The position numbers and the translations under genes were made by a program. From contig NZ_JAERIT010000006.1 of NCBI RefSeq assembly GCF_017979475.1, positions 22,839 through 86,838 of the forward strand: a DNA stretch of 64,000 nucleotides. The letters are read 5' to 3'. The DNA is from Helicobacter pullorum NCTC 12824 (GTDB lineage: Bacteria > Campylobacterota > Campylobacteria > Campylobacterales > Helicobacteraceae). The notes under the pieces are model-generated. The model made no database searches, was not told the DNA's origin, and worked only from the letters and a program-made list of their open reading frames with translations. Below, one piece after another: positions 8,631 through 15,298 of this stretch (position 1 is its first letter; every line of letters begins with the position of its first letter).

Positions 8631-9776
8631 TTAATTTTGATAGCATAAGCAATATTCTTTAGAATCTCGCAAATAAGCCTCTAATGCTTCAATGATATAT
8701 TGTTTTATTTTTTCTGCCACCTCTTCAAAATTATTTGACATTGGATAAAATTTTTGAATTTTTCTTTTTCGTGGATTTAGAAATAACGCTCTAGGTTTCT
8801 TTTTGTTTTTGATAAAACGTGTGTAAATATTATAGGTAATGCTTAAATTCTTGTGTCCTAGCTGTGTGCTTACCCACAAAGGTTCTTCCCCTTCATTAAG
8901 CATAATAGAAGCGTAAGTGTGCCGCGTAATGTAAAGTTTTCTATGTTCAAATCCACAAATTTGCAATAAGTTTTTCCAATAAGTCATAATTTTAGCCCTA
9001 AATCTGCCAAAATTCTCTTCAAAAATAAAATCTCCATTTTTTGAAGCAAGCATTTTTTCTAGTGTTTCTTTCACTGGAGGAAGCATATCAACATTGCGTT
9101 TTGAGCTTTTTGTCTTTGGTAATCCTAATCCCAAATAACTCCCTGTTTTTTCCACTAGAATAGAATTGTTTTTAAAATCAATACAATCCCATTTTAGAGC
9201 CACAATTTCTCCTATTCTCATCCCACTGAAAAATGCAATTTGAAGATAATTAGCAAAATAAATAGGATATTCTTTTTTGGCAGTAGCAATCAAATACTTT
9301 ACCTCCTCAAGATTAAATGGTGTGATTTCTTTACTATCCTCAAGATTGGTTAATTTTTTGGAAAAAACGACATTTTTACTAACTTTGTCTTCTGCTAATG
9401 CTATTTTAAAAATTTCTTTTAGGGCATAAATAATATTTTGTATAGTTACTTTGCCTAGCCCCTCTTTGATAAGATAGGTATAAAAGTTATCTATATCATC
9501 TCTAGTGATTGTGGCAAGAGGTTTTTTGCCTAGAAATTGACTGATTTTGCCATAAGCATAAGAATAATATTTTTGGGAGCTTGGTTTAAGCGTATTTTTG
9601 CTTTTGTATATTTTATTTAAAAAAGCATTTAAGCTGTAATTATCGTGTTTGTTTTTTATATTTTTGGTGTTACTTAGATGAAAACTAATAAGTCTTTGAT
9701 AATTTTTTGATACATACTCTCTATTTTCTTTTGTATTAGGTAATTTGGTAGAAAATCTTATCCTCTTTTTATTCAA
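8631..9776 (-). CDS. Tyrosine recombinase between the flagellin copies
   Basis: A 381-residue phage-integrase-family protein. From the N-terminus it has an Arm-type DNA-binding segment, a SAM-like core-binding domain (about 50-135) and the catalytic domain. Active-site residues are all visible: Arg187 (SGMRIGE), Lys221/223 (KTKSSKR), Arg285-His286 (YITRHTYAS, with Tyr282 where many have His), His308 (LGHKN) and nucleophile Tyr318 (NIYTR). The given start is a TTG without a good ribosome site. The frame is open for 17 more codons upstream (GKIVIRNEKIYIHCT), which look like the real start of the Arm domain. It is then closed by TAA immediately after an ATG with a perfect Shine-Dalgarno. The gene may therefore be weakly translated or inactive. 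No other phage gene is nearby; a role in flagellin switching is inferred from position. Confidence 0.85.
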   Translation of the reverse strand: MNKKRIRFSTKLPNTKENREYVSKNYQRLISFHLSNTKNIKNKHDNYSLNAFLNKIYKSKNTLKPSSQKYYSYAYGKISQFLGKKPLATITRDDIDNFYTYLIKEGLGKVTIQNIIYALKEIFKIALAEDKVSKNVVFSKKLTNLEDSKEITPFNLEEVKYLIATAKKEYPIYFANYLQIAFFSGMRIGEIVALKWDCIDFKNNSILVEKTGSYLGLGLPKTKSSKRNVDMLPPVKETLEKMLASKNGDFIFEENFGRFRAKIMTYWKNLLQICGFEHRKLYITRHTYASIMLNEGEEPLWVSTQLGHKNLSITYNIYTRFIKNKKKPRALFLNPRKRKIQKFYPMSNNFEEVAEKIKQYIIEALEAYLRDSKEYCLCYQN

Positions 9777-9821
9777 AGTGCAATGAATATAAATTTTTTC
9801 ATTTCTAATAACAATTTTTCC

Positions 9822-9866
9822 TTACATTAAAGGCTCCTTAATTAAATTAATTAGTTAAATAATATA
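9822..9866 (-). promoter_or_regulatory. Recombinase start region with ATG-TAA minimal frame
   Basis: On the minus strand there is a -10-like TATATTA (9860-9866), AAGGAG (9834-9839), six bases, then ATG (9825-9827) directly followed by TAA (9822-9824). The ATG is in frame with the recombinase, whose Arm-domain residues resume at the next codon. The best initiation signal therefore makes only a one-codon frame. It may be a nonsense mutation of codon 2 or a device that limits translation. Confidence 0.65.
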
Positions 9867-9900
9867 GCAAAAGTTTTCAAAATAAAAATTCTTATCTTTA

Positions 9901-9927
9901 TTCTTTAAAGGCACATTTTCTAAAGAA
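9901..9927. repeat. Short inverted repeat at the edge of the flagellin homology
   Basis: TTCTTTA (9901-9907) and TAAAGAA (9921-9927) are perfect 7-base inverted arms with a 13-base spacer. The right arm straddles base 9924, exactly where homology with flaA begins. It could be part of a recombinase site, but the flaA side does not carry the same left arm, and AT-rich DNA yields such repeats by chance. Confidence 0.3.
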
Positions 9928-11073
9928 TCATTAGATAATATTGCTCAAACAACTTCTTATAATGGTTTAAATCTACTTGCAGGTAGTTTTACTAACAAAG
10001 AATTCCAAGTAGGTGCATATTCTAACCAAACAATCCGTGCAAGTATTGGTGCGACAAGCTCTGATAAAATCGGACATGTTAGAAGTGAGACAATGAAATT
10101 TACTGCAACAGGTGAAGTAGCATTAAACTTCATCGCAACTAATGGAGGACAAGATGTAAGTATTGAGAGTGTTGTTATCTCTACTTCAGCTGGAACAGGT
10201 CTTGGTGCAGTAGCAGAAGCAATCAATAAAAATTCTGATAATTTAGGTGGTGTGCGTGCAGATTACACAGTTATTGCTACAGGTGCAAATGCAATCGCAG
10301 CAGGTGATGTTACAAGCTTAACAATCAATGGTGTAAGTATTGGTAATATTACAGGCATTCAAGCAAACGACAAAGATAATAGATTGGTTCAAGCAATCAA
10401 TGCTTACAAAGATACTACAGGGGTTGAAGCATCTACAGATAAAGATGGACGATTAGTGCTTACTTCTACTGATGGTAGAGCAATCCAAGTAAGAGGTTCT
10501 GGTATGAGTGCTGGTGGTGTTGCCGGTATCGTAGTGTCAGGTACTACAGCTACTATTGTCGGTTCTCTTACATTAACTAAACTTGGTGCTGGAGATATTA
10601 AAGTAAGTGGAACAGGGTTGGATGGTGTTACAACTGCAATTGGTTCAGCAGCAGCTCAAACTACCACTACTCTCAGACAAATCAAAGGTGAATTAAGTGC
10701 GGATGTTAAATCTGCTATTGGTGCAAATGCTGGTATAAATTCTGCAAGTATAGACTTTGGTGGAACTCTTGGAGCAGGTGTTACAACTCTTAAAGGTGCA
10801 ATGCTTGTAATGGATATTGCAGAATCTGCAATCAAACAACTTGATACTATTCGTGCAGACCTTGGTTCTATCCAACAACAAATGCAATCTACTATCAATA
10901 ATATTACAATCACTCAAGTGAATGTAAAATCTGCTGAATCAGGAATTAGAGAAGTAGATTTCGCTAGCGAATCAGCAAACTACTCTAACCTTAACATTCT
11001 TGCACAAGCTGGAAGCTATGCAATGAGTCAAGCTAACACAGTGCAACAAAATATCTTAAGACTTCTTCAGTAG
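9925..11073 (+). pseudogene. Silent 5'-truncated flagellin copy (alternative flagellin body)
   Basis: The frame reads [14 protein letters not shown] onward and corresponds to flaA codons 121-498, with 382 residues to an intact stop. There is no N-terminal D0/D1 region, no ribosome site and no promoter, so it cannot be expressed or exported as it stands. The C-terminal region is identical to FlaA apart from conservative changes. Differences include SFTNKEF for SFINKEF, ATGANAIAAGD for [11 protein letters not shown], a replaced block around 10436-10560 (TDKDGRLVL, VRGSGMSAGGVAGIVVSG), NSASIDF for NSANAELDF, and LGSI for LGSV. The intact frame, own terminator and concentration of changes in the exposed region suggest an archive allele rather than a decaying pseudogene. 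The in-frame ATG at 10093 is an internal Met, not a start. Confidence 0.9.
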
Positions 11074-11080
11074 TTTATTT

Positions 11081-11097
11081 CTACCCTTCTTGGGTAG
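11081..11097 (+). terminator. Intrinsic terminator of the silent flagellin copy
   Basis: CTACCC and GGGTAG arms with a five-base loop stand seven bases after the stop and are followed by a T-rich run (GAATTTTATATTT). A functional terminator on a copy that has no promoter supports the idea that the copy is sometimes transcribed. It also lies against the end of the convergent ppx gene. Confidence 0.75.
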
Positions 11098-11102
11098 GAA
11101 TT

Positions 11103-12029
11103 TTATATTTGCTTATCTAAAATTCCCAAAATTGCAGCACCTTCACGGACTCCCTCATCAAGAATTAAGCACTCTTGAAAATCCAAAATTTCCATAAACA
11201 ACAAAAACAACACAATTCCAAATGGCACCACATCAGCCCTAAATACCCCAACTAGATTTTCACGCTCTTTGTGACTTAAAGCCAAGAATCTTTCTAGCTC
11301 ATCTCTAAAATCTACCCTATGCAAAGTCTCTCCAAAAACCTTTTTTGAATCATATTGTTTTAACCCCATTTTAAAAGCACAAACCATTGTTGGAGTGCCA
11401 CTATTTGCCACCAAAAACTTTGCTTTTCTCCCCTGTTTTTGATTCTCTTCAATAAACTTTTGAATCGGCGCTAAAACCTCATCTTTGCATTCAAGAAGAT
11501 TCTCTATACTTTTATATTTATCTTTTGCTTTTACAATCCCTATTTCAAAACTTTTTGCAAAAATCCCCTCTTTGGTGCAAAAAATAAACTCACTACTTGC
11601 CCCTCCCATATCCACCAAAACATAACAATCTTGTTTATACTTTGGATTTGTTTTCTGCAGATTTTCTATTGCCATTTGCGGAGCTAATGAAGTGATATAG
11701 GCTTCCTCATCTCCCTTGATAATCTTAAAACAAATCCCACTTGCTATCTCAATAGCTTTCAAAATCTCTTGATTATTCTTAGCTTGTCTTATAGCTTGAG
11801 TTGTAAGTGCGACGATTTTATCCTTTGGGGTCACCCTTAATTCCTTTTTCATTCTCTCCAATCCCGCAATAATCCGTTCTAATGCATTCTTGCAAATCTC
11901 TCCACTTTCTTCTAACCCCTCTGAAGTCCTCACTACTTCTTCATATTCACAAAGCACTTGATACTTTTCATTCATTCTTACCCCACGCAAAGAATTGCTT
12001 CCCAAATCAATCCCGATACACTCTTTCAT
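11103..12029 (-). CDS. ppx: Ppx/GppA family phosphatase
   Basis: Exopolyphosphatase/guanosine-pentaphosphate phosphatase family, which hydrolyses polyphosphate or pppGpp. The 308-residue protein contains only the two ASKHA-fold domains, without the C-terminal HD domain of the enteric enzymes, which is usual in Campylobacterota. Visible motifs are the phosphate-binding loops IGIDLGSNSLRGV (residues 5-17) and VLVDMGGASSEF (about 139-150). The start codon overlaps the stop of the histidine kinase by one base, so it is translationally coupled to the two-component system. Which of the two substrates is used cannot be told from sequence. Confidence 0.85.
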   Translation of the reverse strand: MKECIGIDLGSNSLRGVRMNEKYQVLCEYEEVVRTSEGLEESGEICKNALERIIAGLERMKKELRVTPKDKIVALTTQAIRQAKNNQEILKAIEIASGICFKIIKGDEEAYITSLAPQMAIENLQKTNPKYKQDCYVLVDMGGASSEFIFCTKEGIFAKSFEIGIVKAKDKYKSIENLLECKDEVLAPIQKFIEENQKQGRKAKFLVANSGTPTMVCAFKMGLKQYDSKKVFGETLHRVDFRDELERFLALSHKERENLVGVFRADVVPFGIVLFLLFMEILDFQECLILDEGVREGAAILGILDKQI

Positions 12030-13270
12030 TACAATGCCTTAAAAATAATCATAAAATAATGCCGATTTGCTTTATACTGATATTCTAGCTTCAAATGGTG
12101 CATTTCTAAAATCCCCTTGATAATCCCCAACCCCAAGCCATATCCTTGAGTTAATTCATGTTTTTTGTCGCGATAAAAAGGTTCAAAATATTCTTGAATA
12201 TTCTTTTGCAATCTTTCCCCCTCATTACTCACTCCAAGACAGAATCTCTCTTCGTCCCACCTTTGTGTAAAAACTTCAATTTTCCCATCGCTTTTATATT
12301 TCCTTGCATTTTCAATCAGATTCTTTAAGGCTATGGAAAGAAAATTCAAATCTCCAAAAATCTTGAAATTTTCTTGTATTTGAATTTCTAATTCCGCCTC
12401 ATCGACAAATATATGATTCAAGGTTTCAAGCACCAAAGTTTCTACAAAAAACTCTTTAAACTCTAGCAAATCCTTACCTTCTTGCACTTTTTCAAAAGTT
12501 AAAATTTGGCTTGTTAGTTCATCAAGATTCTTAATGGCTTTGTTTAATATCTCTTTTTGAGGATTTGGAGGCATTAGTTCTAAGGCAAGTTTTGCTTTAG
12601 AAATTGGAGTTTTTAGCTCATGCCCGATATTCCGCAAAATAAACTCTCTTACCTCCATAAGTTTAGAAATTTTTATCGCCATTGCATTAAAGCTTCTTGC
12701 CAAAAGTGCTTGTTCTGGCTCTTTTGGGACTTTAATGCGCACTTTATAATTTCCTTTGCTAAATTCTTCCAAAGAATTGCGTAAAATTTTCATTGGATGC
12801 AAAATCGCCAAAATAATTGCAAAAGTCAAAAACAAAATCAAAAAGTCCAACAAAATCCACCAATTCAAATTATTTCCAAAAGATAATTGCTCTTTGAAAT
12901 TTTTTTGTGCTATGTAAGATTCTCCCAAATATTCTAACCCAAACCCATAATCTTGATGAATCTTGAAAATTTGCATTTTAGCCAAAGAATCGCTACTTTT
13001 ATAAATCACAACCGCTTCTTTTGGGATTTTATCCACACGCACAAAACCATAGTTTTTGATAAGAGTTTGGATTCTGCGGATATTTCCATTGATGAGCTCT
13101 AGCATAGATTGCTGTGCCAAAAAAGTCGTTTGTGAGATGATTTTCTCTTCCTTTTCCCTCAAACTTGAAATATTCAAAGAATAAGTAATAATCGCACTAA
13201 TCACAATCGAAACAAAAAAAAGTAAATAAATCTGAACAAACAAAGAAGGATAAAGCCACTTTTTAATCAC
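12029..13270 (-). CDS. Sensor histidine kinase
   Basis: A 413-residue membrane kinase. It has a first transmembrane helix (about 9-29), a short periplasmic domain of about 105 residues, a second helix (about 137-157) and a HAMP segment. A HisKA domain with the phospho-acceptor motif NIGHELKTPISKAK follows, then an ATPase domain with N box LKNLIENARKYK and G box GYGLGLGIIKG. It overlaps its response regulator by eight bases and ppx by one. The type is CpxA/ArsS-like, but the signal is not known. Confidence 0.88.
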   Translation of the reverse strand: MIKKWLYPSLFVQIYLLFFVSIVISAIITYSLNISSLREKEEKIISQTTFLAQQSMLELINGNIRRIQTLIKNYGFVRVDKIPKEAVVIYKSSDSLAKMQIFKIHQDYGFGLEYLGESYIAQKNFKEQLSFGNNLNWWILLDFLILFLTFAIILAILHPMKILRNSLEEFSKGNYKVRIKVPKEPEQALLARSFNAMAIKISKLMEVREFILRNIGHELKTPISKAKLALELMPPNPQKEILNKAIKNLDELTSQILTFEKVQEGKDLLEFKEFFVETLVLETLNHIFVDEAELEIQIQENFKIFGDLNFLSIALKNLIENARKYKSDGKIEVFTQRWDEERFCLGVSNEGERLQKNIQEYFEPFYRDKKHELTQGYGLGLGIIKGILEMHHLKLEYQYKANRHYFMIIFKAL

Positions 13271-13931
13271 AGAATTTATACCCTATTCCCCAAACAGATT
13301 GTATGTATTTTGGCTCTTTTGCATCATCTCCTAGCTTTGCACGTAAATTTCTAATATGCGTATCAATGCTTCTTAGTGAAGAATCTGGAGCAATACTTGA
13401 AATAGCTTGTGAGAGAGATTCTCGCGAATAAGGTTTGCCCTTATTAGAAATTAGAAGATTCAATATTTCAAATTCCGCTGGAGTAAGATCTATAGAGTAT
13501 CCATCTAAGGTTACTTTGCGTTTATTGCTATCTACTTCCAACTCCCCACAACGCAAAACTTGATTAGCAGAATACCGCTTCAACAAGGCATTAATTCTAG
13601 CCACAAGCTCAATAGGCTCATAAGATTTTGCCAAATAATCATCTGCTCCTCGCTCAAACCCCAAAATCTTGCTCCCAATATCTCCTCTAGCTGAGGACAT
13701 AATAATAGGCAAATCGCTGATTTCTCGCATTTTCTTGCATAACTCCAATCCGTCCATTTCAGGCAACATAATATCCAATACTGCTAAATGAAAATTTTGT
13801 TTTGACTTCAACATCTCCAAAGCCTCTTTTGGACTATCTGTCGCCACTGCTTCCATTCCACTTTTTTTGAGATAATCCACCAAAAGCTTTTGCATATCCA
13901 AATCATCTTCCACAATCAAAATCTTATACAT
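13263..13931 (-). CDS. OmpR-family response regulator
   Basis: A 222-residue regulator with a receiver domain (acidic pair Glu8-Asp9, phosphorylation site Asp53 in VLDIMLPEMDG, switch Lys in YLAKSYEP) and a C-terminal winged-helix DNA-binding domain ending in YIQSVWGIGYKF. It sits one base after the small periplasmic protein and overlaps the kinase. I cannot tie it to a named Helicobacter regulator with confidence; it is not ArsR, which is at 33877-34563. Confidence 0.88.
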   Translation of the reverse strand: MYKILIVEDDLDMQKLLVDYLKKSGMEAVATDSPKEALEMLKSKQNFHLAVLDIMLPEMDGLELCKKMREISDLPIIMSSARGDIGSKILGFERGADDYLAKSYEPIELVARINALLKRYSANQVLRCGELEVDSNKRKVTLDGYSIDLTPAEFEILNLLISNKGKPYSRESLSQAISSIAPDSSLRSIDTHIRNLRAKLGDDAKEPKYIQSVWGIGYKFCD

Positions 13932-14294
13932 TTAATCTTCCCCTATAAATTCCATCAAATTAACAATTTCTTGTTCATCCAAAATTTGCCCAATACTCCT
14001 ATAAAATGTGATTTTAGCGTGAATATAATCTTGATAAATATTTTCTAATTTTCTTTGATATTCTACAAAATTCACACTTCCATAACCATTTTTTGCAATC
14101 TCAGATAAAATCCCATATTCCACAATTTCATTATTTTTATGATAATTCTGCCTTTGTTTATAAAATTCAATCATCGCTTCTCTCAAAACTTCTTTTTTTG
14201 CATTAGGAAGCTCCAAAAACTTCAATCCCTCTTCGATATTTTTTGCTCCAAGATTTATACCAAAAATCAATAAAAAAACAACCAAAAAACGCAT
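13932..14294 (-). CDS. Small periplasmic helical protein, possible CpxP/Spy-like accessory sensor
   Basis: A 120-residue protein with a signal peptide (about 1-17, ending INLGA). The mature part is almost entirely predicted helix, rich in Glu, Lys, Tyr and Gln (KEVLREAMIEFYKQRQNYHK, about 34-53). No known domain is certain. Size, export and its place as first gene before a regulator-kinase pair resemble CpxP-type or metal-responsive periplasmic modulators. The role is inferred from context only. Confidence 0.65.
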   Translation of the reverse strand: MRFLVVFLLIFGINLGAKNIEEGLKFLELPNAKKEVLREAMIEFYKQRQNYHKNNEIVEYGILSEIAKNGYGSVNFVEYQRKLENIYQDYIHAKITFYRSIGQILDEQEIVNLMEFIGED

Positions 14295-14356
14295 ACTTTA
14301 CACCTAATCTTTTTGATGAGATTCTACTCCAAAAATGTTAAGCCATTCTTGATATT

Positions 14357-14845
14357 TCATTCCAACGCCTTGCTTAAATCAATATGACAATAGCCATTAG
14401 GATTTTTGGCGAGGTATTTTTGATGATAAGATTCTGCAGGGTAAAAATTTTCTAATTCCAAAATTTCTGTAACAATTTCTTGGGGTAAAGATTTTTGTAG
14501 ATTTTCCACAAACTTTGCCACTTCTTGAAGCATTTTAGAATCCAAAGTATAAATTCCACTGCGATATTGTGTCCCAAAATCATTGGCTTGGTAATTCAAA
14601 CTAAAAGGATTGACAATCTCAAAAAACCTCTCCAAAATTTCCCTCAAAGATAAAATATCACTTTCATACACTATTTTAACTGCCTCCACTGCCCCCGTGA
14701 TTCCACTACACACTAGCTCATAGCTGGGATTTTCTATTTTGGAATTTGCATACCCAACCTCAGAATCCACCACACCCCCAACCAAATCAAAATACCCCTG
14801 AATCCCCCAAAAACAACCCCCTGCTAAATAAATCACTTGTTGCAC
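14357..14845 (-). CDS. msrA: Peptide methionine sulfoxide reductase A
   Basis: MsrA reduces methionine-S-sulfoxide in proteins. The catalytic motif GGCFWG is at residues 9-14 with nucleophile Cys11. Further family segments are GYANSKIENPSYELVCSGITGAVEAV (about 32-57) and FGTQYRSGIY (about 87-96). At 162 residues it is a stand-alone MsrA without the fused MsrB domain of some Helicobacter proteins. It begins right after an AT-rich region and seems to be a single-gene unit. Confidence 0.95.
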   Translation of the reverse strand: MQQVIYLAGGCFWGIQGYFDLVGGVVDSEVGYANSKIENPSYELVCSGITGAVEAVKIVYESDILSLREILERFFEIVNPFSLNYQANDFGTQYRSGIYTLDSKMLQEVAKFVENLQKSLPQEIVTEILELENFYPAESYHQKYLAKNPNGYCHIDLSKALE

Positions 14846-15298
14846 AAAAAACCTTTAAAGAAATATTATTATTGTATAATCAAAATTTTTAAACTTCTTT
14901 AAGTAAAGAATAAAAAATAAATCCAAAATTTCTAATTTTTCGCAGAAATAGAAAAATACAAAGGGTTGCAAATTTCTCTACCAAAAGAGATTAATCAATG
15001 CTATAAATATGCCAAACTCATTGAATTTTAAAATCAAGGTTTAAAAAATCTTGCTTATCACATCAAACCACACAACAAAAATTAAAAGCTAGATTCATAC
15101 ATACTACCCTATCTCACAATCCAACTATCAAATCCTATCAAAACCTATCAAAACCTATCAAAACCGCTAATAATACCACTTCTGCACACCTCTTTTCCAA
15201 ATCAACAATCAAACTTTTAGTATTTTATTATTATAAAACTTGACAATAATTGACTAAAGTTATATAATGCCACTAAAATAAATTTTTAGGAGAATGCT
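14846..15298. other. 453-base intergenic region between msrA and clpB
   Basis: No intact gene is visible. It holds a 31-codon open stretch on the plus strand (14938-15030, ending KEINQCYKYAKLIEF then a stop) without a start, which may be a gene remnant. It also holds four 10-base direct repeats (15125-15164) and the clpB promoter/leader with AGGAG at 15289-15293. I see no tRNA or conserved RNA fold in it. Confidence 0.5.
15125..15164. repeat. Four tandem 10-base repeats (CTATCAAAAC)
   Basis: Units at 15125, 15135, 15145 and 15155. The first differs at one base (CTATCAAATC), the other three are identical. Such arrays vary in copy number by slippage. They lie 135 bases before clpB and could alter promoter spacing, but no effect can be read from the sequence. 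Confidence 0.85.

Larger units (their letters stand above)
8086..9923. other. Predicted invertible segment: flaA 5' end, promoter and recombinase
   Basis: These 1838 bases lie between the two inverted flagellin bodies. They hold the first 120 flagellin codons, the sigma-28 promoter and the tyrosine recombinase gene. If the segment is inverted by crossover in the repeats, codon 120 joins the right copy in frame (AT+A GAA instead of AA+A GAA). That gives a 502-residue flagellin, and the left body becomes silent. The layout is read directly from sequence; inversion itself is inference. Confidence 0.6.

Noticed and set aside
8631..9776. Tyrosine recombinase as a sign of a prophage or integrative element
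   Set aside because: No other phage or conjugation gene, no tRNA and no direct att-like repeats flank it. Both sides are flagellin, so a local switching role is the simpler reading.
8651..9776. Recombinase as XerH, the chromosome dimer resolvase
   Set aside because: It has an Arm-type N-terminus and phage-integrase motifs, and no dif-like site was seen. The single Helicobacter XerH differs in layout.
10093..11073. A separate 326-residue flagellin gene starting at ATG 10093
   Set aside because: The ATG is an internal methionine (MKFTATG) of the flagellin body. Homology and open frame extend upstream to 9925, and no ribosome site is present.
15125..15164. CRISPR-like array
   Set aside because: The repeats are 10 bases in direct tandem without spacers.
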